DNA from: Microvirga soli
GTDB taxonomy: Bacteria; Pseudomonadota; Alphaproteobacteria; Rhizobiales; Beijerinckiaceae
Length of the DNA: 52,786 nt
Direction: 5' to 3'
NCBI RefSeq assembly: GCF_016734765.1
Contig: NZ_JAERQE010000033.1
Span: 1 to 52,786, forward strand
Below the pieces are notes generated by a model, which saw only the letters and a list, made by a program, of their open reading frames with translations, was not told the origin of the DNA and did no database searches. Below, one piece after another: positions 16,602 to 25,110 of the stretch (its first letter is position 1; each line of letters starts with the position of its first letter). The position numbers were made by a program, and so were the translations under genes.

Positions 16602-16871
16602 TTAGGCAGCCGCTGGGATCCGCGCTATCACCCTGATCTCGAAATCGAAGCCTGCGAGCCAGTTCACTCCTACTGCGGTCCAGTTCGGACAAGGCTTCTG
16701 AGGAAACACCTTGCCTTTGACGGACCCCACGTCCTCCAACGATGTCAGATGCAGGTGGCTCAAAGTGTGGCCTCTCGCTTGATGACGCTTGGCAATCGCC
16801 TCCAGGCCAAAGCTCAGCAGGTCCGATTCCATCGCAGTCAGATCTATGAACGAAGCAAGACGTCCTGCCAT
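16602..16871 (-). pseudogene. Rid-family protein, C-terminal fragment
   Basis: The last 40 residues (PCPNWTAVGVNWLAGFDFEI, then RVIARIP) match the C-terminus of Rid/YjgF-family enamine deaminases, where the conserved TAVGV strand and hydrophobic I-x-V-x-A strand occur. The expected N-terminal 50-60 residues are not convincing and the frame overlaps the 3' end of the DUF5996-GNAT gene, so the gene is probably truncated. Rid proteins hydrolyse reactive enamines; this piece alone should be inactive. Confidence 0.5.
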
Positions 16872-18097
16872 TCTGGATGTCGGCCAATCTGCGCCTTCGC
16901 AAATGGGCAGAGTGGAATGATGGCGACACCTTCGCGCCGGGCATCCTCGATCGCCTGTCGCACCAGTCGTTCGCCGACTTTGCGGCCACGCAAGACCGCG
17001 GGAACTTCGGTATGGTCGATGATGATCAGGCCATCACCGGCCCGGCTGTAAGTCATTTCGGCTTCAGCACCGTCGATGACGATCCGGTAGCGCCCCTTCG
17101 ATGCGCCATCTTCCCGCTCGATCGTCCCGCCGATTATCGAAGGCGCATCCTTCGCCAATTCGGCATCGGGCGGGCGCACTTGGCGTGGCCGTCCTTGCGC
17201 ACATTCCAGCAGGTCGCGGTCCCATTCTCCGAGTTCGGCCGCAGCCTCGTAGGTCGAGACTAGGAATGCCATGAGGGCTTCGTCTGGATCGGGAGCTGAC
17301 TGCACGGCTTCGTAGGGTAGGATGAACTCCGATAGGCCGTCGTGCCAGAACGCAGCATCGGGTCGGACTGCCGCGCTTCTGAAGCCGTTCGGCGCCGGAT
17401 AGGCGTACGCGTAGAAGGCAGGATAGTCGATACCGCCGCCACCCGGCCAGAATCCGGCTGATGAGACCTCACGGTCATAGGCCTCCTGAGCCACATTGTC
17501 GGGCAAGGCGGGAATGCCACCGGGGTGGAGCGGCGCGCGGCGTCCCGAAAACCGGGTGACAGCCAGATCGAAACTGCCCCAGAAGAGGTGAACTGGGCTA
17601 GACTTACCAAGAAAGGACGTGCGGAACCGATTGAAGACCTTATCTACCGCCACAGACGCTTGATGAAAGCGTTGAACAGCGTCGCGGTCATAGGGCCTGT
17701 CGCGATGATCTTCGGAGAAGGGTATTGGGTTGGGTACCTCGTTCGGTTGCCCGCTGAAGGTCGGCGCGCCGCCGAGTTCCGAAATCAACTGTACGAAACT
17801 GCTGTGGAACGCCGCGACCGTGGTCGGGCCTAGCGCAATCGAAGCCTTGCGGCCTTCGCCGTTGGTGCCGACAACCTTATGGTCCAAAAGGTCGAAGAGG
17901 ATCTCTATTCCCGGGCCATCGGGAATCGGCGAGGATGCCAAGCCGCTCGGCGTGACATAAAAGGTCGCGTTCCACGAATGGTTCAGCCACGGTGAATGAG
18001 CAAGCCGGTATTTGCCGGCCACCTGCAGGTAGAGATGCAGGGCTGAACAGGTTTCGCGCCAGCCGAGATAGTCGAGGTGAGGCCACTTATTGGTCAT
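16844..18097 (-). CDS. DUF5996 protein fused to a GNAT acetyltransferase-like domain (417 aa)
   Basis: Residues 1 to about 305 form a DUF5996 domain of unknown function: the start WPHLDYLGWRETCSALHLYL, LAHSPWLNHSWNATFYVTP, and a central FWGSFDLAVTRFSGRRAP. Residues from about 320 form a small GCN5-like N-acetyltransferase of the YjdJ type (GRKVGERLVRQAIEDARREG, IPLCPFAK). The two are normally separate proteins, so this is a fusion. The ATG at 18097 has a GGAAG-like site and gives the exact DUF5996 N-terminus. It lies between the Rid fragment and the pirin gene on the same strand, with 55 bp to the latter, and may be co-transcribed. Confidence 0.75.
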   Translation of the reverse strand: MTNKWPHLDYLGWRETCSALHLYLQVAGKYRLAHSPWLNHSWNATFYVTPSGLASSPIPDGPGIEILFDLLDHKVVGTNGEGRKASIALGPTTVAAFHSSFVQLISELGGAPTFSGQPNEVPNPIPFSEDHRDRPYDRDAVQRFHQASVAVDKVFNRFRTSFLGKSSPVHLFWGSFDLAVTRFSGRRAPLHPGGIPALPDNVAQEAYDREVSSAGFWPGGGGIDYPAFYAYAYPAPNGFRSAAVRPDAAFWHDGLSEFILPYEAVQSAPDPDEALMAFLVSTYEAAAELGEWDRDLLECAQGRPRQVRPPDAELAKDAPSIIGGTIEREDGASKGRYRIVIDGAEAEMTYSRAGDGLIIIDHTEVPAVLRGRKVGERLVRQAIEDARREGVAIIPLCPFAKAQIGRHPEWQDVLLRS

Positions 18098-18152
18098 TCC
18101 GCTTTTCTTCCATCCAAGGTCTGGTCTGTTCGGGAGTCGGTATAAGCGCCGG

Positions 18153-19094
18153 TCATTCCGGCAGAGGAATGTGCTCGTCCCGGTCATCGATCGGCAGATC
18201 GAAGCGTCCCTTGCCCCAGTTCTGGGCGCGCCATTCGGCCTTGGCTTCGTCAATCCGCTCCTGGGACGAGGCGACAAAGTTCCACCAGATGTAACGCGCT
18301 CCGCTGAGCGTGGCGCCGCCTAGGATCATCAACCGCGCGCCTTGGTCACCGGCCGCGACCGTGATCCTGTCGCTGGGGCGGAAGACCATCATCTGCGGTG
18401 CCTGGAAATCCTGACCGGCGATTGAGATCGAGCCCTCGACGATGTAGATGCCCCGGTCTTCGTGATCGTCCGGCATCGGCAGCCGGCGCCCCGGTTCGAG
18501 CTTCACATCAGCGTAGAAGGTCTCCGAGAGCATCCTGGCCGGCGCGACCTTGCCGTAGGCGTTGCCTAGGATGAGCCGAACCGAAACCCCGTGGTCTTCG
18601 ATCATCGGCAGCACCTCTTTGCTATGGTGCTCGAACGTGGGTTCCATGTCCTCGTGGCTTTCCGGCAGAGCCAGCCAAGTCTGGATCCCAAACAAGCTGT
18701 TCGGGCCGGTTCGTGCAGCCGCGGTGGTGCGCTCCGAATGCGACACGCCGCGCCCGGCAACCATCCAGTTCAACTCACCGGGACGTATGATTTGGTCCGC
18801 TCCGGTGCTGTCGCGGTGATGGAAGTCGCCGCGGTAAAGGTAAGTGACCGTGCCAAGGCCGATATGCGGATGAGGCCGAACATCGATGCCGTGGCCGGTC
18901 AACAGCTCGGCCGGCCCAGCTTGGTCAAAGAAGATGAAAGGGCCAACCATCTGCCGCTTCGGCGCTGGCAAAGCACGCCGCACCTCAAAGCCGCCAAGGT
19001 CGCGGGCCCGGGGAACGATGAGGGTCTCAATCGCGTCAAAGCCAACATCATCGGGACATCCTGGTTCGAGTGCTGGGTTCCAACTCATGCTCAT
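18153..19094 (-). CDS. Pirin-family bicupin protein (313 aa)
   Basis: A pirin with the N-terminal metal-binding cupin: RPHPHIGLGTVTYLYRG followed by HRDSTGA and GVSHSE, giving the His-His-His-Glu set for Fe(II). The C-terminal cupin (RGIYIVEGSISIAGQDF, MMVFRPSD) follows. Bacterial pirins act as quercetinases or as regulators of metabolic enzymes; the role here is unknown. Pirin next to an isochorismatase-like hydrolase and a divergent LysR regulator is a recurring arrangement in proteobacteria. Confidence 0.9.
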   Translation of the reverse strand: MSMSWNPALEPGCPDDVGFDAIETLIVPRARDLGGFEVRRALPAPKRQMVGPFIFFDQAGPAELLTGHGIDVRPHPHIGLGTVTYLYRGDFHHRDSTGADQIIRPGELNWMVAGRGVSHSERTTAAARTGPNSLFGIQTWLALPESHEDMEPTFEHHSKEVLPMIEDHGVSVRLILGNAYGKVAPARMLSETFYADVKLEPGRRLPMPDDHEDRGIYIVEGSISIAGQDFQAPQMMVFRPSDRITVAAGDQGARLMILGGATLSGARYIWWNFVASSQERIDEAKAEWRAQNWGKGRFDLPIDDRDEHIPLPE

Positions 19095-19250
19095 GATCCT
19101 CTATTGCGTCGGTCGTACGGTGGTGGCGAACCGTACGCGCTGGTGAACGATACGATCCACCATGATGCCCCCGGGGAAGGGTCGATGAGCGCCACTTGGG
19201 CAGAGTTTTCGCGAAGCTCCTGCTTGGCACTCATCACCTTGATTAGATCA

Positions 19251-19901
19251 TCACGCGCTCTTAGGAACGGGCGTGTTGAGCAGCTGCTGTTCCCACAGGA
19301 ACGCAATCCCGCTGCCCCCGGCATGCTGTACGGCCACATCCGTTATCTTTGCGGCAGTGTCCAACCGCGCCCAATCGCGCTGCCATTCAGACGCAACCGC
19401 CAGCCACGTCATCATGTTCGCGCCGGCCGCGATCATGCGGTGGATGGCGACCTCATGCGCCTCGACCGATGTACCGCCCGATGCGTCAGTTACGACTGTT
19501 ACATCCCAGCCTTCGCCAAGGGCTTGGATCGTCGGCATGGCGACGCAAACTTCGGTCCAGAGGCCGGCGATGATCAGCTGTTTGCGACCGGTCGCCTTAA
19601 CTGCATCCACTGTCGTCTTATCTTCCCACGTGTTGATGAACGTCCGGTCGATTATCTTCTGGCCGGGGAATACGTCTGCGATTTGGGGGAACAGATTACC
19701 ACCTCGCTCGGCGATGACAGTGGTCAGGATCGTGGGCACGCCGAAAGCCTTAGCTGCCTTAGCCAAACCCACAGTGTTGTTGATCACCATCTGGGGCTCA
19801 TGGCTGTTCAGGTTCGCAAGCTGATAAGGCTGGTGGTCGATGAGAACCAGAACTGAATCTTCCGGACGAAGGAGGGATGCAAGACCGTTACGAAACGTCA
19901 T
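19251..19901 (-). CDS. Isochorismatase-like hydrolase, YcaC type (216 aa)
   Basis: A cysteine hydrolase of the isochorismatase superfamily. The catalytic Asp is in VLVLIDHQPYQ, the Lys region is around TWEDKTTVDAVKATG, and the catalytic Cys is in GLWTEVCVAMPT. Length and sequence fit the YcaC group, whose substrate is not established. The ATG at 19901 is preceded by AGAGGA. It is the probable first gene of a minus-strand unit with pirin and DUF5996-GNAT and is divergent from the LysR gene. Confidence 0.9.
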   Translation of the reverse strand: MTFRNGLASLLRPEDSVLVLIDHQPYQLANLNSHEPQMVINNTVGLAKAAKAFGVPTILTTVIAERGGNLFPQIADVFPGQKIIDRTFINTWEDKTTVDAVKATGRKQLIIAGLWTEVCVAMPTIQALGEGWDVTVVTDASGGTSVEAHEVAIHRMIAAGANMMTWLAVASEWQRDWARLDTAAKITDVAVQHAGGSGIAFLWEQQLLNTPVPKSA

Positions 19902-20058
19902 CGATAAATCCTCTACTGTCACCTTGTCGGACGGGTGGACTCACCGAGCGGCTCGCGCTGACAGCGGCGCTGCCGACGGCGCGAACACTCGCATTCCGCT
20001 CCATGATGCGGTAGTGCTCGTTCTTGATGAGCTGTGTCGCAAATCGGGGAACGCCAAC

Positions 20059-20943
20059 TTGGACATCGAAGACCTGCGGACCTTCGTTGAGGTTGCTGAC
20101 GCCGGAGGTGTTTCGGCTGCCGCGGTGCGGCTTGGCGTCTCAAAGTCGATGGTGAGCCGGCGACTCGTCCGGCTTGAAGAGGAATTAGGTGTCCAGCTTC
20201 TCGCACGGACCACCCGAGGGGCGTCTCTCACTGAAGCAGGAAGCACGTTCCGGGATTATGCCGCCAGAGTCTGTGCGGAAATCGATGTGGCGAGAGAAAC
20301 GATTCTGCCAGCGGGTGAGCTTCGCGGGCGCATGCGCGTTGCTGCGCCGCTGTCATTTGGCCCGACCCACTTCGCTCCCGTGCTGGCCGAAATGGCGCGA
20401 CGCCACCCGCTCCTGCAAATCCATACCTGCTACAGCGATCAAATTGTCGATCTTGTCACTGACGGGTATGATTGCGCCATCCGGGTGGGCTATCTTCAGG
20501 CCTCTAATCTGATCGCCAGACGCGTCGGGCCGATCTACGGGAAGCTCGTTGCGAGCCCTTACTATGTCGAGACACATGGTTCTCCCGAAAAGCCCGAGGA
20601 TCTTGCTACCCACCAGGCACTCATGCAGGGAACGGAAACCTGGCAGTTTATGGACGGCGAGAAAATCATCACGGTCAATCCGCGAGGGCGCTTCAAGGCT
20701 GATAACGCTGTCGCTCTCGTAGCAGCGGCCATAGCGGGCCTTGGGATCGCATACGTCCCCGATGGCATCACGGATGAGTACGTTGCTTCCGGCGCGCTTC
20801 TATCCGTGATGAAGCGCTATCCACCACCTCCGGCAGGGATCTACGTTGTTCGCCCACCCGGTCAGCATCCGGTCCGAAAGGTGCGTGTCCTGACCGAAAT
20901 GCTGATCGAGTGTTTTGATCATGGTGTGGCCTCCGGAGAATAA
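20059..20943 (+). CDS. LysR-family transcriptional regulator (294 aa)
   Basis: The N-terminal helix-turn-helix (FVEVADAGGVSAAAVRLGVS, KSMVSRRLVRLEEELG) is followed by a type 2 periplasmic-binding-like effector domain. No ATG fits the family start; the TTG at 20059 gives LDIEDLRTF, the usual first residues, and lies after a GGGGAA stretch. The frame is open upstream to 19840, so an earlier start is not excluded. It is divergent from the isochorismatase-like gene and probably controls the isochorismatase-pirin unit, the usual LysR layout. Confidence 0.8.
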   Translation: MDIEDLRTFVEVADAGGVSAAAVRLGVSKSMVSRRLVRLEEELGVQLLARTTRGASLTEAGSTFRDYAARVCAEIDVARETILPAGELRGRMRVAAPLSFGPTHFAPVLAEMARRHPLLQIHTCYSDQIVDLVTDGYDCAIRVGYLQASNLIARRVGPIYGKLVASPYYVETHGSPEKPEDLATHQALMQGTETWQFMDGEKIITVNPRGRFKADNAVALVAAAIAGLGIAYVPDGITDEYVASGALLSVMKRYPPPPAGIYVVRPPGQHPVRKVRVLTEMLIECFDHGVASGE

Positions 20944-21322
20944 CGTACCGATCGTTCTACGCCGGGTTCGGAGCCATAGGACTGGTAGGTGAATACGAAC
21001 CGCTCTGGGATCTTTTTGTCCACGGTCAGAGATTGTGACAAAGCCGGCCCTGGGGACCCATTACGAGTTGATCGAAGTCCTGACGAAACGCCTCGCCGAT
21101 TTCCGACAAGGCCGTTTCTGACAAGCGGTTCAACCTCGGGTGTTTGCCATTGACGTCGCCTGGCGCCAGGCGCACGATCAAGGCCTGTGGTGGTCGAGCA
21201 CCGTGTTCGGGCTCATACGTACCCGGTGCTCTTCCCCATAGGCAAGGCCTCGGGCTGCCCTCGGGGCCTTCGCCGTCTCCAGCGCCAAGTTCCGATAAGC
21301 CCTGTATGGAACAGAGGGCAAC
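20944..21322. other. Intergenic stretch without a supported gene
   Basis: I see no gene here in any frame that carries a recognisable family. A minus-strand open frame at 21026-21337 is arginine and proline rich, has no ribosome binding site and resembles nothing clear. Confidence 0.5.
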
Positions 21323-21496
21323 ATGACCAACGGCCAATCAGATAAGGGAAACGGCTTCGCTGACCGTTGTGTAAAGGCTTACGATCAACTCGTTCTAGGC
21401 AAGGAAAGCAACATGATTGTCGGAACGGTCAGGACAGGAGCGGTCATATCGGTCTTTGTCATCGTCGCCGCGCTGTTTTTCTACCTGATCCGCTAG
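21323..21496 (+). CDS. Small membrane protein (57 aa)
   Basis: The ATG at 21323 follows AGAGGG (21313-21318). The N-terminal half is hydrophilic (NGQSDKGNGFADRCVKAYDQ) and the C-terminal half is one hydrophobic helix (GAVISVFVIVAALFFYLIR). Similar tiny proteins are common in alphaproteobacteria, with no known role. It is followed by 150 bp and the broken isomerase gene. Confidence 0.5.
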   Translation: MTNGQSDKGNGFADRCVKAYDQLVLGKESNMIVGTVRTGAVISVFVIVAALFFYLIR

Positions 21497-21647
21497 TCCA
21501 CTTTCGCCTGAGAAAATCGTCCGCGAATTGCGCGTAAGGCCGTCTGATGGAACAGGAAACTACGACTTCAGAGGAGGCTCATAGGCCACTGTTCTGGTGT
21601 TAGCTTAGGGCCGGGATTGGTGGTCATCCGCAAAATGGAGGCTGAAC

Positions 21648-21830
21648 ATGGCTGAAAGTGCCGATATCGACTTCTGGCTCTCCATGGGAAGCACCTACAC
21701 TTACCTGGCTGTCATGAGGGTCCCAATGTGCAGCAAGAGACAGGCGTCACGTTTCGATGGCGGCCCTTCAATCTTGGAGTTCTGCACCAGGAGATGAACT
21801 ACACGCCTTTCAGCGACAAGCCGTCAGCCC
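21648..21830 (+). pseudogene. DsbA-family isomerase-like, N-terminal fragment, frameshifted
   Basis: The ATG at 21648 starts a typical N-terminus of the HCCA isomerase-like DsbA family (ADIDFWLSMGSTYTYLAVMR). Near 21722 one frame is lost and the family continues in the next frame as VQQETGVTFRWRPFNLGVLH and MNYTPFSDKPS. The gene then ends abruptly near 21830 and a Crp/Fnr gene fragment follows. The matching C-terminal third lies at 1-270. It is a clear pseudogene. Confidence 0.7.
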
Positions 21831-21834
21831 CTGC

Positions 21835-22260
21835 AAGCTCGCCTTCATCGCACACAGCAGCCTGCATGCTCAATTTGAGCAGCACCCTCACCTCTCTGGG
21901 GTTTTCTGGCGCGAGACCCTGATCGACGCGGCGATCTTCTGTGAATGGGTGGTCAATGTCGGACGACGCCCGGCACTGACCCGGATGGCGCATCTGCTGT
22001 GTGAGTTCTTCCTGCGCCACGAAGCGGTCGGGCTGGTAACGGATCATGCATTCGCGTTCCCGATCACCCAGAATGAGCTGGCCGACGCCACTGGACTCTC
22101 GAACGTGCATGTAAACCGCACCCTGCAAGAGCTACGGTCTCGAGGGCTGATTGGCGAGCAGGGCCGCCTCCTGAAAGTCCTGGACTGGGAGGGGCTCCAG
22201 CGAGCAGGCGAGTTCGATCCAACCTACCTGCACCAGGAACCCAGCGACAAGACGGCCTAA
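21835..22260 (+). pseudogene. Crp/Fnr-family regulator, C-terminal two thirds
   Basis: From about 21835 the frame reads FIAHSSLHAQFEQHPHLSGV, then DAAIFCEWVVNVGRRPALTR and the winged helix-turn-helix DATGLSNVHVNRTLQELRSR. This is the dimer-helix and DNA-binding part of a Crp/Fnr protein. The cyclic-nucleotide-binding-like barrel is missing and is replaced by the isomerase fragment in another frame. The join lies about 21828-21840. It could only be made as an out-of-frame piece, so it is probably inactive. Confidence 0.75.
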
Positions 22261-22293
22261 GGCCTGGCTGCCCTGGCTTGATCGTGGAGGCAA

Positions 22294-23055
22294 TCACTCG
22301 ACCGCACTTCGACCTCGCCTGGAGAGGCTGCCATCCGACCTATCAGGGTTCGGGATTAGACGTTCATACTCGGCTTCCGGCACGCCGTAACTATCGCCGG
22401 CTGTCTCCTCCAGCCGCTCGCGGTCAAGGATGGTAACGTTGGCACGCCGTGCCTTGATGATGCCGGTCCCCTCCAGCAGGTGGATCGCTTCTGTCACTCC
22501 CGGGCGGCGGACCGCCAGCATGAGGGACAGGAACTCATGCGTGAGCGCCAGCTCATCGCCGTCGACGCGATCGTGACACATCAGCAGCCAGCGGGCGAGC
22601 CGCTCGCTCAGGATGCTATCACCGTTCGACATCGCGGTGGCGGCCGTCTGGATCGTGAGCACGTGGATGTAGCGCAGCAGAAGATCATGCAGCGTCCGGC
22701 TCGCCTCCAGAACCTGGATTAGATGCGGGGTGGCAATGCGGTAGCCCGTACCCTCCATCTGGAAGAAACTCTGGTGAGGCGTGCAGTCAACACCCAGGAT
22801 CACGGACGGGCCAACGAGCCCCTCCCAGCCAGCGATGGCGATCTCCACCGGACGGTGGTCGGAGTTGAGGGCCACCACCGAGGCCACCCCGCTCTCAGGG
22901 AAGTAAACGTGCTCGATCGTCTGGTTGGGCTCGATCAGAACCCTGCCCTTGGGCAGCATAACCGGCTCCAGATGTGGCCGGACCAGCGCAAAGTCCTCCG
23001 GGGCCAGAGCTCGGAGCAGACGATTGCGCAGGGAGGACTGATTGGGTTGATCCAC
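22294..23055 (-). CDS. Crp/Fnr-family transcriptional regulator (253 aa)
   Basis: It has a cyclic-nucleotide-binding-like barrel (LPKGRVLIEPNQTIEHVYFP, VEIAIAGWEGLVG) followed by a helix-turn-helix (EFLSLMLAVRRPGVTEAIHL). The family is the same as the gene at 1976. The start is uncertain: GTG codons at 23064 and 23055 and a TTG at 23124 are all possible and none has a good ribosome binding site. I chose 23055 because it gives a length and N-terminus like the 1976 gene. No Fe-S cysteine pattern is seen. It is convergent with the Crp fragment at 21835. Confidence 0.85.
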   Translation of the reverse strand: MDQPNQSSLRNRLLRALAPEDFALVRPHLEPVMLPKGRVLIEPNQTIEHVYFPESGVASVVALNSDHRPVEIAIAGWEGLVGPSVILGVDCTPHQSFFQMEGTGYRIATPHLIQVLEASRTLHDLLLRYIHVLTIQTAATAMSNGDSILSERLARWLLMCHDRVDGDELALTHEFLSLMLAVRRPGVTEAIHLLEGTGIIKARRANVTILDRERLEETAGDSYGVPEAEYERLIPNPDRSDGSLSRRGRSAVE

Positions 23056-23229
23056 GGCCGCCACACAGGAACGGGGCGGAAGGCTATCGGTCCTTCGGCT
23101 GCTTTTACCCCACGGATAAGTCAAGCAGTTGAGAATGCCCTAAGCGGGGATAGGGAGTGCAGTCACGAAAATAAGCGCGTCGGAAGCTTCTCTGTACGGT
23201 TTCATACGATAAACACCGAAGGTCAGGAG

Positions 23230-23275
23230 CGGGTCAGGTAGTGAAATTCGTCCACTGACAGGAACGTCCGATATT
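23230..23275 (+). repeat. Repeat copy at the broken end of a lytic transglycosylase
   Basis: Identical in its first 18 bp to 15983-16000 and similar beyond. The transglycosylase homology starts about 10 bp after it, so it marks a breakpoint. Confidence 0.5.
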
Positions 23276-23284
23276 CTTGTCCAC

Positions 23285-23809
23285 GGGCGTGCACTCAAGC
23301 AATCTCAGGCGGCGCTCTTTGCCTCTCTTGAACAGCGCTATGGCGTCCCGCCGGGGCCGCTCCTGGCGATCTGGGGCATGGAGACAGCGTTTGGCCGGCA
23401 GCGCGGCAACCAGAACACGCTCTCGGCTGTGGCGACACTCGCCTATGACTGTCACCGGTCAGCATTCTTCACCGATCAGCCCTACGCCACCCTGACCCTG
23501 ATCGACCGTGGCGTTCTCTCGGCGGACACGCGTGGCTCCATGCATGGCGAGATCGGCCAGACCCAGTTCCTGCCCGAGAGCATTCTGAACTACGGCACCG
23601 GCGGCGATCTCAACATCGCAACCAACGCTCTCGCCTCCACGGCCAACTTCCTCAAGGCCCATGGCTGGCGCGCCGGTGCAGGGTATCAACCGGGCGAGCC
23701 TAACTTTAGGGCGATCCAGGCCTGGAATGCCGCTTCCGTCTACCAGCGCGCCATCGCACTGATCGGCCAACAAATTGACGGACGCGAGAGCTCGTCAGCG
23801 AGGCGCTAA
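23285..23809 (+). pseudogene. Lytic murein transglycosylase (MltB type), N-terminus lost
   Basis: The frame from 23285 reads GRALKQSQAALFASLEQRYG, then the catalytic Glu in AIWGMETAFGRQRG and the SLT_2 core GEIGQTQFLPESILNYGTGG. The C-terminus is complete and lacks a peptidoglycan-binding domain. The signal peptide and about 100 N-terminal residues are missing. The homology ends exactly at the repeat (23230-23275). Without export and the N-terminal part, it is probably inactive even if an internal start is used. Confidence 0.75.
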
Positions 23810-23907
23810 CGGCACGACGAGTGCGAACAAGCCTTTGGCGGGTCTCGACTTCTGAATAGCTAAGCTCATTGCTGATCCTGCAGCCTGGAGAACTGAAACA
23901 TGCCTGT

Positions 23908-24198
23908 TCAAGGTGTCACGGTGGCCAGAACCACACCCATGGTGATTTCAGGCTCACCGTCGATGACATCCGTCAGGCTCGCCCGGATCCAGGTCAATGC
24001 CTTCTCGTTGGCTGCAATGGCAGCCTCCTGGTTCTCAAACAAGCTGATTGATCCACCGACGCCATCGCCGGCATCGAACACGCAGTAGCCTTGGAACCCT
24101 GGTGTTTGCTTCAACATTTGGCCAATGCCGCTCTCGGCGCGACGGGCAGCCTCAGCGACCGAACTCATGCGGTTGAACTTGCGGATCACGACGTACAT
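23908..24198 (-). CDS. Antibiotic biosynthesis monooxygenase-like (ABM/dimeric alpha-beta barrel) protein (96 aa)
   Basis: The start MYVVIRKFNRMSSVAEAARR and the stretch TPGFQGYCVFDAGDGVGGSI have the look of the small ABM/ferredoxin-like dimeric alpha-beta barrel proteins. The ATG at 24198 has a TGGAGG site. The substrate is unknown; it may be a stress-related monooxygenase or a non-enzymatic homologue. Confidence 0.65.
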   Translation of the reverse strand: MYVVIRKFNRMSSVAEAARRAESGIGQMLKQTPGFQGYCVFDAGDGVGGSISLFENQEAAIAANEKALTWIRASLTDVIDGEPEITMGVVLATVTP

Positions 24199-24415
24199 GG
24201 CGACCTCCAGACCTGCGAGGATCGGCAAGTCTAATTCCGATAGTTGGTCTTCGTGTGGTGACCGTGCCGGTGGGGACCTCCCTGTGCTGCTACGTCCAGG
24301 GAATAATGGCTGAGTCAGGACGAGTGCCATCCCATCTCACCCCTCGTGCTGTCGAACCCGGCAGCCGAGAGGTCGAGCACGATCGAGATCAGGAGCCAGC
24401 CTGCCAGGATGGTGG

Positions 24416-24622
24416 TCAAAAGGTCGAGCCCTTGCGGCCTTTCTCCTCTCGGACCAGATCCTGAAGCAGCTGATGGGCCAGTGCCTCATGGGCCACCCGC
24501 GGATTGATCTCGGCGGCCCTTCTTCCGTAGGTGGTGGTAACGGTCAGAACCTTGCGGTCGACGACGAAGGTCCCTGAATAGGTTCGTCCATCGACCTTGA
24601 TGTGTATCGAACGGCCCGACAT
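24416..24622 (-). CDS. Small conserved-looking hypothetical protein (68 aa)
   Basis: The ATG at 24622 follows a strong GGAGGG site. The protein reads SGRSIHIKVDGRTYSGTFVV and ends in a basic tail; it is a short beta-rich sequence with no recognised domain. A longer in-frame start at 24745 with an AAGGA site would add 41 residues containing two adjacent cysteines, and is an alternative. Confidence 0.5.
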   Translation of the reverse strand: MSGRSIHIKVDGRTYSGTFVVDRKVLTVTTTYGRRAAEINPRVAHEALAHQLLQDLVREEKGRKGSTF

Positions 24623-24745
24623 GCGAAAGCCCTCCACGCCGCGGCGGAGAGGCTCGCGAGCTCTGTCCTCACGCATCGGCCAGATCATGTTACCGCAGCA
24701 GGTGTGCTCTGTCGCGGCCAAGTCGTTGATACGGCTATCCAGCAT

Positions 24746-25110
24746 TGCAGCACATCCTTAGGAACTCGATGCTTCCGTGTCTGAGGCCAGAGATGTGGTG
24801 GCGCAACGCCCAGGGTTGTGCTCCGTGCCGCCTTGCACTCAGGAACGCCCAGTTTCCTTATCCTAAGCAGATATCAGGACTACTTCCACCTCGTGCCAGT
24901 TCCAGGCCTCCACCCATGCCTTGCTGCTTGTTGCTGGTTGAGCTTCTGAATCATCCACGAAGCCCCGACAAACGCCGCTCTAATAGCAACGCTAGCGGCC
25001 GAACGTTGGCCTTAGCGGAACCCGCAACTTGTTGCCGGGTTCGTTTCGGGAGCGACCATGCGTATAGCGTCGCATCCCAATGGCTCCTGTAGCAAGGTCG
25101 GGAGGAGCAA
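24746..25110. other. Upstream region of the amidoligase operon
   Basis: There is no coding sequence. It contains a hairpin with a 7-bp stem (gaacccg with cgggttc) around 25018-25043 and, just before the ATG at 25111, a strong GGGAGGAG site. The operon promoter should be here; I cannot point to a specific -35/-10. Confidence 0.4.

Noticed and set aside
18591..19856. A 421-codon plus-strand frame over pirin and isochorismatase
   Set aside because: It runs antisense to two recognisable genes and has no domain.
21026..21337. Minus-strand frame with a stretch resembling the NepR anti-sigma factor
   Set aside because: Only a few residues (IGEAFRQDFDQLV) fit, the key NepR ending is absent and there is no EcfG or PhyR gene nearby.
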